Of a stretch of DNA of 64,000 bases, positions 47,774 to 56,093 are shown piece by piece. Positions within the stretch are counted from its first letter, which is position 1, and every line of letters begins with the position of its first letter. A program made the translations under genes and the position numbers. The stretch spans positions 1 to 64,000 of the IMG/VR virus record IMGVR_UViG_3300046005_001038; one strand, given 5' to 3'. This stretch comes from a virus. The notes under the pieces are model-generated. The model saw only the letters and a program-made list of their open reading frames with translations, did no database searches and had not been told where the DNA came from.

Positions 47774-49522
47774 CTACGCAGTTTGTGAGTATTCTTGAAT
47801 GCTCAAAGTTGTCGCTTCATACCCTTGTGAAGAATCCGCCAACAATGCCGTAAAAGGAACTGTCATCACAATAGATTGTGCATCGTCTTTTGATGCACCG
47901 CCTGTTTTAATACGAGGAAACACAAACGACATGAATGCAGAATTAACTGTGTTTGAAGAAGATTCTGTAAACACAGCAATCAATGTAGCATCTTCTGAGT
48001 TCAAGAAAATATCACGGAATACAGTATCTTGGAAATAAATACTCGCATTACCACTTACGTTTACTTTACCTAATGTTACGTCAGGAGATGTAGTAGAACC
48101 AATAACTTTTAGAGTTTCTCCATTACCGTTAATTGTGAAATCCAAAGAGGTAATCAAACCAACTTTGTAAATTTGACCACTTGCACCTTTTTTATCTTTA
48201 ATGTACAAGTTACCTACAGCAGAAGAATATACAGCATCAATTGCAGGGTCTAAAGGAACATCACCTGACAATGTTTCCATCATCGATTTATCTTTATCCC
48301 ATGCACCAGAAGTAGATGTACTTCTATCCCATTTCACAGTTTCTGTTGATGGGGTAGTCATCGAAGTCCCCATAACCGTGAAATCTACAGTAGCCAAACC
48401 ACTTGTTGGTAACTTCACAGCCCCTTGCGTAATACGAACACCTTTGAATAATTCAGAATAAGGAGCATCTGTTTGATTTGGTTGTTCATGACTAATATCA
48501 TAATAATAATGTTCTAATTGGAACGATTTTTTCTTATGCCCTGACAACGGTACAAATGATTTTTGTCCTAAAACTTGGAATTTAGTACCGATTGCGAGTG
48601 AACCACCTACAAACGTAACAGATTCCATTGTGTTAGCAGCTACTACTGTTAGTGCTTGTGTTGTAATATCTTTAGCAATAACTAACAAAGGTATGTTCGC
48701 TACTGATGCACCATTAGCAGTCGCTGTAGAAGCTCCTACATTAGAAATAGAGAAGATTTCGCCAACTTTAATACCTGCGAATTTATTACTCGCTAAAGTT
48801 CCAGCATCTTCAGTACCTACTGTACCTTGGTCAGCCGAGTTAGGAGTAATAATAGCTACGTTAGCTGTTGCAACGCCTTGTCCTTTAACAGTGTTAGCTG
48901 GTGCAACAGCTAGTGTTCCTGCTACAGTTAAAGCAAATTCTTCAGGCGAATAGAAGTCTTTACGCAATAAAGCTGAGATGAATTCACTATAAGTATAAGA
49001 CGACAATTCTGCGGATAATGTACCATCAATTGTCTGTGCGCCAATACGATAGTCAACAATTTGTTGTGAACTGTTTACTTCGTTACTTGAATAGGATTCT
49101 TTTTTCAAATCCAAGTTTGAAGATACACGGCGCAACTTCTTAGGTTTTAATTTTTTACCAGCAGATGTCCATGCTTGAGTTGCTGTAGTTGTTCCGATAA
49201 CTGGCGCAATAACAATACCTCTATCAAGTTTGATGGTTACAGATGTGGTTGTTGTATCAACCAATGTAGTAGTGTAATAAACTTGTGTACTGTTACTAAA
49301 TACAATTTTAGTACCGATGTTTAAATACGTTGAAGCTGTACCTGAGCTTAACGTAATTTTAATTTCATCATCACCAATGTTATAAGTACCGCCAGCAGCA
49401 GGAGCTGTTACACCTGTAATAGTCGCTGTTGTTTGCGTTGTAGTCGGTTCTAATTCAACCACACCTAGTGTGGTTTCTGGTACATAAATTAATTGTTTAA
49501 AAATATTACTGGCAATAGCCAT
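47774..49522 (-). CDS. Major tail (tube) protein
   Basis: 582 residues after AAAGGAGTTCAAC. It begins with SNIFKQLIYVPETTLGVVEL and is rich in beta strands and Thr/Ser/Gly. The central and C-terminal parts (VRITQGAVKLPTSGLATVDF, GLITSDFTINGNGETLKVIG-type strands) match phage major tail proteins. An extra Ig-like N-terminal region (TATITGVTAPAAGGTYNIGD) lies at residues 30-115. Position after the tail terminator gene and before the chaperone supports the call. Confidence 0.85.
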   Translation of the reverse strand: MAIASNIFKQLIYVPETTLGVVELEPTTTQTTATITGVTAPAAGGTYNIGDDEIKITLSSGTASTYLNIGTKIVFSNSTQVYYTTTLVDTTTTSVTIKLDRGIVIAPVIGTTTATQAWTSAGKKLKPKKLRRVSSNLDLKKESYSSNEVNSSQQIVDYRIGAQTIDGTLSAELSSYTYSEFISALLRKDFYSPEEFALTVAGTLAVAPANTVKGQGVATANVAIITPNSADQGTVGTEDAGTLASNKFAGIKVGEIFSISNVGASTATANGASVANIPLLVIAKDITTQALTVVAANTMESVTFVGGSLAIGTKFQVLGQKSFVPLSGHKKKSFQLEHYYYDISHEQPNQTDAPYSELFKGVRITQGAVKLPTSGLATVDFTVMGTSMTTPSTETVKWDRSTSTSGAWDKDKSMMETLSGDVPLDPAIDAVYSSAVGNLYIKDKKGASGQIYKVGLITSLDFTINGNGETLKVIGSTTSPDVTLGKVNVSGNASIYFQDTVFRDIFLNSEDATLIAVFTESSSNTVNSAFMSFVFPRIKTGGASKDDAQSIVMTVPFTALLADSSQGYEATTLSIQEYSQTA

Positions 49523-49547
49523 GTTGAACTCCTTTTATCTTAATCGA

Positions 49548-49958
49548 TTAAGCAAAAATATCGGCTGTAAAGAATACCCTTACAACCACTACAAATCGGT
49601 CCACCTCATTAGGTAAAACGCGAATGTCTGGTGTTTTATCGCACACAATACGGCGATTATCTTTCATTAAAACAGTTCCACGTTTAAATACTGCGCGGAT
49701 TTTCTCTGCTTGTGTCATAACAGCTATTGTTCCGTTACCTAATGGATAACGAAGTGTAACTTGAAAAATTCCTCTTTCTCGATACATACCTGGTGAAAAT
49801 ATCACAGGGTCATCAGGTGTATTCATCATTAAATACGCTGATTGATACGGAATACCTGTAACAGGTGTGAACGCTACATTTTCAAATTGTGTTGAAACTT
49901 TTGGTGTGAGAGTAGCGAGTTGTGTTTCTAATGCAGAACGAATTGATATTTGACTCAT
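49548..49958 (-). CDS. Tail terminator-like protein
   Basis: 136 residues. SIRSALETQLATLTPKVSTQ, RGIFQVTLRYPLGNGTIAVM and AEKIRAVFKRGTVL follow the DUF4128/gpU-like pattern of tail completion proteins. It overlaps the 49955 gene. It probably caps the tail tube and joins it to the head. Confidence 0.8.
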   Translation of the reverse strand: MSQISIRSALETQLATLTPKVSTQFENVAFTPVTGIPYQSAYLMMNTPDDPVIFSPGMYRERGIFQVTLRYPLGNGTIAVMTQAEKIRAVFKRGTVLMKDNRRIVCDKTPDIRVLPNEVDRFVVVVRVFFTADIFA

Positions 49959-50425
49959 TTCGATACCTGCTTCGCTTTAGCTAAAAATGATGACGTTTGT
50001 TGTGTAACTAATCCTGCTACAGCATGAGGTTTTGATTGTGACTGAGGATTATGAATAGCACTACCGTATTCAATTGCTTTAGCATAAGACACATCATTGG
50101 TAAAATAATGTTTCGTGAACAATAGTTTATTTGACGCAATTTGTTGCTTTAATCTTCTACCTGTTTCACAATCTTTTTGTTGAAATGAATTATCACGAGT
50201 ATCTTCTAATTCAACGTACACAGGTGAACCAATGGAATGTAACCAGTTTGATTTATATTTACCTGGTGTATAATCTTCTGGTTGAAATGACCACATATCA
50301 GGCTGTCCTACAGGTGAACGATACATCAATTCATCAACCATTAGATTAAGTGTGTTGTCCACAACAACCTTCGCTCTATCATGAACCTTCTTTGTGAAAT
50401 ATCCTTCCAACTGATTCAGATTCAT
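49955..50425 (-). CDS. Neck protein, HK97 gp10-like
   Basis: 156 residues. A helical start (YFTKKVHDRAKVVVDNTLNL) with RSPVGQPD (the common SPVDTG-type motif), then NDVSYAKAIEYGSAIHNPQS, which matches the Y-x-EYG signature of HK97 gp10-like head-tail connectors. Overlaps both neighbours. Confidence 0.8.
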   Translation of the reverse strand: MNLNQLEGYFTKKVHDRAKVVVDNTLNLMVDELMYRSPVGQPDMWSFQPEDYTPGKYKSNWLHSIGSPVYVELEDTRDNSFQQKDCETGRRLKQQIASNKLLFTKHYFTNDVSYAKAIEYGSAIHNPQSQSKPHAVAGLVTQQTSSFLAKAKQVSK

Positions 50426-50784
50426 TACGCGATTCCTCGTAACGCTACTTCAAATAATAAGTTTATTCCTGCTGGATTCGTTTCCGTAACATTCACCACA
50501 GTGTAATCTTTACCGTTCACAGTAATAATGTCGCTATTTTCAATTGTAGAAATTCCTGTTGGTTGAACGAGGAGCTTCTTATCGCCTTTTAAAATCGTTG
50601 TACCGTTAATATCTTTTTCACCATAATCAAATAACACACCATTTAACACATAAGTTGATTGTGTGTTAGTAACTAAACCTGTATCAACATCATATTCACC
50701 GTACATATTTCGAGTTACTGTGATTCTCTGACCAAATTCAGTCACAATATCATCTACCGTTAAAGCTAATTCAGACCAGTTCAT
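50425..50784 (-). CDS. Head-tail connector/stopper-like protein
   Basis: 119 residues. ITVTRNMYGEYDVDTGLVTN and VNGKDYTVVNVTETNPAGIN fit the small beta-barrel stopper proteins of the neck. It overlaps both neighbours by 1-4 nt. Assigned by pattern and order. Confidence 0.7.
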   Translation of the reverse strand: MNWSELALTVDDIVTEFGQRITVTRNMYGEYDVDTGLVTNTQSTYVLNGVLFDYGEKDINGTTILKGDKKLLVQPTGISTIENSDIITVNGKDYTVVNVTETNPAGINLLFEVALRGIA

Positions 50785-51326
50785 CGAATCACCTGTGTTG
50801 GATTTGATTTAAGATACGGTTTGATGAGTAAATCTGCTGTAGGATACGATGCAAATAAATCAGCGCGTCTTGAGTTATAACCGAAGTTAGTTTCTTTTTC
50901 AATTGAACCGACTTTAACACGACTACTCATCATCGCATCTGACGCAACGTCTTTAATGAGCGTATTTTTACTCGCTCTAATCGCATATTCACAAGTGGCT
51001 TTTTTGATTGCGGTAGGAATATCTACACCTAAAACTAATGTCGGGTCGAGTTCATCGTAAATGAACGTATCAATTGGCAAACCTGATGTAAGTGTAGCTG
51101 GAAAGAATAACGATTGTGATAAATTAAATTTAGTACCTCGTAGTTGACTTCCGAATCGCATTTCAATATAATCTGTCGCAAGAATTAAAGATGCTTTTTT
51201 AATATCATCATCTAATACATCCCAAGTCACTGCGTTCCTATCTTCAAAATAAGACGCTGCGAATGTTAAATCACAATACGAGTTAGCATTCGATAATCCA
51301 GTTCCATCTTCTACTACAAATGCCAT
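50781..51326 (-). CDS. Head-tail adaptor (DnaT-like family)
   Basis: 181 residues after TTGGAGTTAAT. VVEDGTGLSNANSYCDLTFA, ASLILATDYIEMRFGSQLRG and SSRVKVGSIEKETNFGYNS follow the pattern of phage adaptor proteins often labelled DnaT-like ssDNA-binding. In this position it is more likely the head-completion adaptor. First gene of the connector operon, with its own promoter. Confidence 0.75.
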   Translation of the reverse strand: MAFVVEDGTGLSNANSYCDLTFAASYFEDRNAVTWDVLDDDIKKASLILATDYIEMRFGSQLRGTKFNLSQSLFFPATLTSGLPIDTFIYDELDPTLVLGVDIPTAIKKATCEYAIRASKNTLIKDVASDAMMSSRVKVGSIEKETNFGYNSRRADLFASYPTADLLIKPYLKSNPTQVIR

Positions 51327-51365
51327 ATTAACTCCAATTTATTTTAATCATATTGTGATTCTTCG

Positions 51366-51394
51366 ATTTTACCATTATTTTTAATCTTTGTCAA
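51366..51394 (-). promoter_or_regulatory. Promoter of the connector and tail operon
   Basis: On the minus strand: TTGACA (51394-51389), a 17-nt spacer and TAAAAT (51371-51366). It begins 1 nt after the lipase stop codon, with no terminator between. Confidence 0.75.
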
Positions 51395-51967
51395 CTACTT
51401 ATTGATGTTTTTAATGTAAGAAGCCATATTATGCGCGAATAGAATCTGATTACCTTTTAGTGTTATTTTTTTACCGTAATGTCTGTAAGGATACATTGGA
51501 ATATACGGTGCGTAATCAAATCTATTAACAACTCGTAAATGGTTTATTTTTGCTTCTGACAAGACGTTTATGAACTTCTCTGTACCAACTCTAGGACTAC
51601 CAAAACTTATGACTCTAGCGTTAAATAACGGCGCTAGAATCAACGCGACTGCTCCGCCTAAACTGTGACCGATAAAGATGACTTCTTTTGACATATCAAC
51701 TTCATCAATCAGTTTAGATACAATAGCGTTTGCATATTCATTAAACCCACTTTGAATTCCATCACAAGTGGGTTTAAACGATAAATCGATGAACCAATCC
51801 TTTAATTCGTCTGTTCCTCTGAACACAACATATTGATTTTTTCTATCTGTCAAAATATATGCTTGACATCCTTCAGCGTCGATGAATCGTGTCGTAAATT
51901 CGTTTAAACTCAATTCATCACAATAGGATTTATCTGCTAAATGTGCATAGAACAGAAGCTCGTTCAT
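51395..51967 (-). CDS. Class 3 lipase-like hydrolase
   Basis: 190 residues. An alpha/beta hydrolase of the Lipase_3 family: QYVVFRGTDELKDWFIDL, the nucleophile elbow FIGHSLGGAV (Ser102), then ISFGSPRVGT, Asp151 in NRFDYAP and His179 in LFAHNM form the triad. Its start overlaps the small fibre-like gene. No signal peptide. In this receptor-binding island it may act on the host surface or on lipids during entry or release. The substrate is unknown. Confidence 0.88.
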   Translation of the reverse strand: MNELLFYAHLADKSYCDELSLNEFTTRFIDAEGCQAYILTDRKNQYVVFRGTDELKDWFIDLSFKPTCDGIQSGFNEYANAIVSKLIDEVDMSKEVIFIGHSLGGAVALILAPLFNARVISFGSPRVGTEKFINVLSEAKINHLRVVNRFDYAPYIPMYPYRHYGKKITLKGNQILFAHNMASYIKNINK

Positions 51968-52170
51968 TATTGTTTAGTCCACAGACCTGTATTAGTCAGA
52001 TTTCCATTTAACCATGTAAATGTTTGTTTATAAGTAAAACCGTTAAAATCAACAAACGTGTCTGTAATTAAATTACCTGAACTATCGTAAGTAAAATTAT
52101 GCGCTGCTACATATTCTGGGAAAATAATGTTATTATCAGAAGCAATAACACCGTAATCTAAATCACTCAT
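51967..52170 (-). CDS. Small fibre-related domain protein
   Basis: 67 residues from ATG 52170 (AAGGAGTGATT before it). The sequence HNFTYDSSGNLITDTFVDFN...YKQTFTWLNGNLTNTGLWTK closely resembles the end of the protein at 54318-54632 (SFGYDSSGNLISDTYTDSN...). It is a repeated small module, perhaps a trimerising or capping domain of the fibre system. Confidence 0.7.
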   Translation of the reverse strand: MSDLDYGVIASDNNIIFPEYVAAHNFTYDSSGNLITDTFVDFNGFTYKQTFTWLNGNLTNTGLWTKQ

Positions 52171-52287
52171 AATCACTCCTTGTTATTGCAGACGTTAAGC
52201 CTTTTGTTATTGGGTTTTGCCAAGCTATTCTTTTCATAAGTCTTGTCTGCCTGATTGAGTCATCTTAATTTGTTTGTCAGGACGAGG

Positions 52288-54321
52288 CTATAAAGTAACA
52301 TTCTGGCTTGTTGCATCAACAGACACTTGCCCACTTGCTAAATCAGTATTTGTAGTATTTCCAGTTACACTCAAGCTCGTTGCACGGCAACGCACGTTGG
52401 TAGATGTAGTTGCATAAATACCTTTTAAGAACCCCGTGACTGTTCCACCCTCAACCGCCACATCAGTACATCCTTGCCACCGAATACCTGTTCCAGCGGC
52501 AGTGGTATCGGATAACCGCCCAATTCTTACAATTCCGTTTGATGATGTGTTCATTCTAACAACTCCAACACCTCGATAGCCAGTGGAATAAACCTTACCT
52601 ATATCGAACTTTGATGCCGAAGGTAAATCAAGAAGGGTTATGGATGGCAAATACTGAGCATCCGCCCTAATGCACCCTATATTGACTACACCATCGTTAT
52701 TTGGACCAATAATAATAGTCGTAGGGGATGTTGAGTTGCCTGTTTGATTATGCCTCATTGCACCGATAAAACACTCACCTAACATTACTAACACAGTACC
52801 TGGGTGTCCGTATGATGTATCTATCAACTCCGATACAAGAGTTGTGTAGGCTTTGACCGTGATAACAGTGTTAATAATAGGGTTGCCTTGCGTTGATTTA
52901 CTTAATGCTTTTATTCTTGTATTGTATAAACAGCTTCTAAATGAGCCAGATGGCGGACTACCTGCTGCGATTGTTATATAACTATACCCAGTGTCCACAG
53001 TACATCCAGAAGCATTAGCTACGTCTATATAATCTATTTGAGCCAATGCGATATTTCCTGGGTTGTTAATATCCCCGATAGATATACCTCTATGTGTAAT
53101 AGACAAGCATTCTAACGAGTGAATTTTTGGTACCGTCCACGATGGTGGTGTGTAAATTGCATTTTGTGTATCTTCAATTCTAAAGTCATACAACGCATTG
53201 CTCCGTGTTCCAGCAATTTGATTAACAGTGATGTTATCAACTTTTAATCCAGAGCATCTTTTTAGCCATACACCTGTTAGCTCCTTAGATTGTGATAAAG
53301 TCTGAGCTTCTTGTAACGTCCTATCATGTGTACCGTACCCCCAGCCGTCTACGCGAATAGAGTTAACTGTTTGATTTGCGCCAATAAGATATACCCCATG
53401 ACCAGCACTATCTTTAACCCAAATATCCCCGTAGGTATTATCGTGGCAGTCTGATGAATCTACAACAAACGCCCCGTCTGTGTTGTACACTGTGCCAATA
53501 CATGGGCAATCCTCTACTATAAAGTTACCAAATTTTGTGTTTGTAATAGATGAATACATATGTACTCCTCTACCATAAATTCCTGTCAAATGTTTAGTTG
53601 CGTCTGATTTGCAAATTACGTTTAGAAGGGATAGGTCGGAGTCTTGCACCCCTATAGCTCCAAATCTATCGTAAGTGGTTATGTGTCCAGATAGTATTAA
53701 GTCAGAGAGAGCTGACGCGGTAGAAGGAAACCCTGCACTGGGGATAATATGAATCAAACCTGAGAATTCAGCCCCCTGTTGGAAGTGCATTTTAGCCTTA
53801 GAATGGCTGGAGTTTAAATTAAAGGATGTGCAGTACAGTCCAGCAACCCAATCAATAGTAATGCCAGGAACAGTGGAATTAGTTAATACATTTGCCAGGC
53901 GTGTTGCATAATCTCTTTCCCAGTATGTCCCTATTCTTGCGTTCCCCGTGCCTGAGCCAGTTGCGGCTATATTTAAAGTTGCACCCGACCCATCAGGTAG
54001 TATTGAGATTATTTTTGGAGGTGTGCCACCGTAACTACCTGTTGACAAAGGCGAACAAACTACCATGCCTATCATATTGTTGTTAAATGCCCCAGCAGAC
54101 GCAGCTAAAGTAGTTGTCGCATTAAACGTAATGTTTAATACGTCCGACCCATCTGGGTAAATACCATAACGTCTAACGTCCCCGACAGGGTAGTTAGGGT
54201 TTATAACTCCAACCTCTTTGATTGGGTACTCAGCAACAGGTGTATGAGCATACCCACCCGCAGTCCCTCTATCCTTCTTAAACTCAACGCCAGCTTTCGC
54301 CGCTTCAACTATAAAACTCAT
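52288..54321 (-). CDS. Tailspike-like right-handed beta-helix protein
   Basis: 677 residues from ATG 54321, overlapping the preceding stop. The N-terminus (SFIVEAAKAGVEFKKDRGTA) is followed by a long run of short beta repeats (DSDLSLLNVICKSDATKHLT, YGDIWVKDSAGHGVYLIGAN, GCTDVAVEGGTVTGFLKGIY), typical of pectate-lyase-like beta helices. Such spikes bind and often cut surface polysaccharide. Base composition looks more GC-rich than the neighbours, which suggests separate origin. No specific catalytic residues can be assigned. Confidence 0.78.
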   Translation of the reverse strand: MSFIVEAAKAGVEFKKDRGTAGGYAHTPVAEYPIKEVGVINPNYPVGDVRRYGIYPDGSDVLNITFNATTTLAASAGAFNNNMIGMVVCSPLSTGSYGGTPPKIISILPDGSGATLNIAATGSGTGNARIGTYWERDYATRLANVLTNSTVPGITIDWVAGLYCTSFNLNSSHSKAKMHFQQGAEFSGLIHIIPSAGFPSTASALSDLILSGHITTYDRFGAIGVQDSDLSLLNVICKSDATKHLTGIYGRGVHMYSSITNTKFGNFIVEDCPCIGTVYNTDGAFVVDSSDCHDNTYGDIWVKDSAGHGVYLIGANQTVNSIRVDGWGYGTHDRTLQEAQTLSQSKELTGVWLKRCSGLKVDNITVNQIAGTRSNALYDFRIEDTQNAIYTPPSWTVPKIHSLECLSITHRGISIGDINNPGNIALAQIDYIDVANASGCTVDTGYSYITIAAGSPPSGSFRSCLYNTRIKALSKSTQGNPIINTVITVKAYTTLVSELIDTSYGHPGTVLVMLGECFIGAMRHNQTGNSTSPTTIIIGPNNDGVVNIGCIRADAQYLPSITLLDLPSASKFDIGKVYSTGYRGVGVVRMNTSSNGIVRIGRLSDTTAAGTGIRWQGCTDVAVEGGTVTGFLKGIYATTSTNVRCRATSLSVTGNTTNTDLASGQVSVDATSQNVTL

Positions 54322-54632
54322 TGTTTCACCCAATTGCTAGTTGCAGTTAAATTACCGTTTGTCCAAGTGAAAGTTTGCGTATAAGTATTGCTGTTGCTAT
54401 CTGTATAGGTATCAGAAATTAAATTACCAGAAGAATCGTAACCGAAAGAGTGATTCGTTGTTGAATTAGGATGTACAGCCAGTCCATCAGAAGCGATTAT
54501 TTGAGGAACGCCAGAATCTCCTTTTTCACCTTTATCTCCCTTTAGACCTGCGGGAAATGCTTGTACTACCGTTTGAACAACAGGGGATACTTGAATAGTT
54601 TGTTGATTTTGATTTACAATAATATCTGTCAT
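54318..54632 (-). CDS. Collagen-like fibre connector protein
   Basis: 104 residues. It has a short collagen-type stretch (AGLKGDKGEKGDSGVP), then a C-terminal module shared with the 51967-52170 gene. The overlap with tailspike and the 54629 gene suggests a stepwise fibre assembly: base, collagen stalk, spike. Confidence 0.7.
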   Translation of the reverse strand: MTDIIVNQNQQTIQVSPVVQTVVQAFPAGLKGDKGEKGDSGVPQIIASDGLAVHPNSTTNHSFGYDSSGNLISDTYTDSNSNTYTQTFTWTNGNLTATSNWVKQ

Positions 54633-55006
54633 ACAATCGCTTCCGTCACTTCAGGCACAACAACAACTTTATCTTTATAATCTGCAATAGGCGGTAATAC
54701 TGTTGTGATACTTGAGCCTACTTTTTGTTGAATATCATAATAATATCGACCTACAGGAACTTGTTTGGTCACACTAGCAGGGACAGTTAAATAACAAATA
54801 CCGTTAAGTGCTTCATCATTTACATTATCACCTACAGTAGTCACAAACTGCATAGCGGCTTGAGCATCTGAATTATCATAACTCGCTTTTAATGTCAACC
54901 AAAACTTATAACCTGTAATATCAACAGCAATCCCTGCTACATCATTCACAGTTAGCTTAATGTTATAATCATCGCCTACTCTAAAGTCAGGAATCCACTT
55001 AGCCAT
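54629..55006 (-). CDS. Baseplate-type (BppU N-terminal-like) protein
   Basis: 125 residues after AAGGAGTAATTT. KWIPDFRVGDDYNIKLTVND, VDITGYKFWLTLKAS and VGRYYYDIQQKV match the small beta-sandwich proteins (BppU-like) that anchor receptor-binding proteins. First gene of the receptor-binding island. Confidence 0.7.
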   Translation of the reverse strand: MAKWIPDFRVGDDYNIKLTVNDVAGIAVDITGYKFWLTLKASYDNSDAQAAMQFVTTVGDNVNDEALNGICYLTVPASVTKQVPVGRYYYDIQQKVGSSITTVLPPIADYKDKVVVVPEVTEAIV

Positions 55007-55016
55007 AAATTACTCC

Positions 55017-55157
55017 TTATTTCTTACGTTTAGCTTTCGCTTTCTTAGCCACAGATAGAGCGATTGCAATACTTTGCTTTTGTGATTTTCCTGATTTCAT
55101 TTCGGTTCTGATATTCGATGAAATCGTTTTCTTACTGTAACCTTTTTTAAGTGGCAT
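55017..55157 (-). CDS. Small basic DUF6496-like protein
   Basis: 46 residues (MPLKKGYSKKTISSNIRTEM then KSGKSQKQSIAIALSVAKK...). The pattern K-S-x-x-Q-x-I-A-I-A-L-S is the one of DUF6496, a very short protein family encoded near capsid genes. Highly basic, so it may bind DNA. Function unknown. Confidence 0.7.
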   Translation of the reverse strand: MPLKKGYSKKTISSNIRTEMKSGKSQKQSIAIALSVAKKAKAKRKK

Positions 55158-55162
55158 GAGAG

Positions 55163-55486
55163 TTAATCCTCATTACAAATAAGAATTGCAGTTACTGTTC
55201 CAGTATTAGCAGTGACATCTAACACAATTTTGTCCGCAGATGCGATAACATGTCTACCTGTTGCAGAAAGTGTAGTTAAGGTAGCATCTTTAGCAGTTTC
55301 ACCAAAAGCATTACTTTTAACAACCACAGTAGCTGTAGCTGAAATGTGTACAACAAGCGTAGATAAAGCGGGTGCGAACAAACAGTTACTTCTAACAACA
55401 GCCGTTGTACTGTGTTTAGGTAACTTGCGTACAACACCGCTAATCGTCTGTTCAACTTCAAAGAAACTGTATGTATCGTCACTCAT
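55163..55486 (-). CDS. Probable small capsid/structural protein
   Basis: 107 residues. Beta-rich with many Val/Thr (STLVVHISATATVVVKSNAF, ADKIVLDVTANTGTVTAILI). Its position among capsid genes suggests a decoration or head fibre base protein. No family is recognised. Confidence 0.6.
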   Translation of the reverse strand: MSDDTYSFFEVEQTISGVVRKLPKHSTTAVVRSNCLFAPALSTLVVHISATATVVVKSNAFGETAKDATLTTLSATGRHVIASADKIVLDVTANTGTVTAILICNED

Positions 55487-55489
55487 ATC

Positions 55490-56038
55490 TTATACTCTGG
55501 CTAATTGTGGGAATAATTCTTTTAAATCATCAAACGACAAACCTAATTCTTCAAACTTTTTAAGTTTTTCAGAGCGTTCCATACGTTCTTTTGCTGTCGC
55601 AGCTACATAATGTGAGATTGCTTCTGCGAATTCTTCATTAGGTGTTGGTTTTACGAGCTGTGATGATAATTCATCTACTTGTTTTTGTAATTTAGCTAAT
55701 TCAGTTTCTGTAGAATCTGCTTTATTACGAAGCTCCTCGAATTCAGCACTGGCTACCGCGATTGCGGCTTTCACTTCATCTTGTGACAAAGATTGTACAG
55801 GTTCTTCAACCACAATAACTTCTTCTACAGTAGCTACGCTAGCATCAACTGGAGCAGTTGTGTACGTTGCCACAGTATCACGAGTTAACCCTAATGCGAC
55901 TTTATTGAGTGCTGAACGAGTTAATTTACTATCACCTGTTAATGCTTTAACAGCATCTAACATAGGTAAACCGTCATCTGTCCACAAGGTTGCGTCATTC
56001 GGGTCTAATGCTTTTAAAACGTCTAATAATTCTGCCAT
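55490..56038 (-). CDS. Structural protein downstream of capsid gene
   Basis: 182 residues from ATG 56038, after CAGGAATATAAA. The N-terminus DPNDATLWTDDGLPMLDAVK ... SKLTRSALNKVALGLTRDTV has a WTDDGLP pattern found in small proteins encoded beside phage capsid genes. The C-terminal half is a coiled coil (EFEELRNKADSTETELAKLQ). Possibly a head-associated factor. Exact role unknown. Confidence 0.65.
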   Translation of the reverse strand: MAELLDVLKALDPNDATLWTDDGLPMLDAVKALTGDSKLTRSALNKVALGLTRDTVATYTTAPVDASVATVEEVIVVEEPVQSLSQDEVKAAIAVASAEFEELRNKADSTETELAKLQKQVDELSSQLVKPTPNEEFAEAISHYVAATAKERMERSEKLKKFEELGLSFDDLKELFPQLARV

Positions 56039-56093
56039 TTTATATTCCTGTAAATACCCTTCCTTCACACAAAGCAAAGGAAGGGTTAAATTA

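Noticed and set aside
52177-52260. 24-codon minus-strand frame upstream of the small fibre module
   Set aside because: No ribosome site, and overlapping inverted repeats suggest a non-coding spacer.
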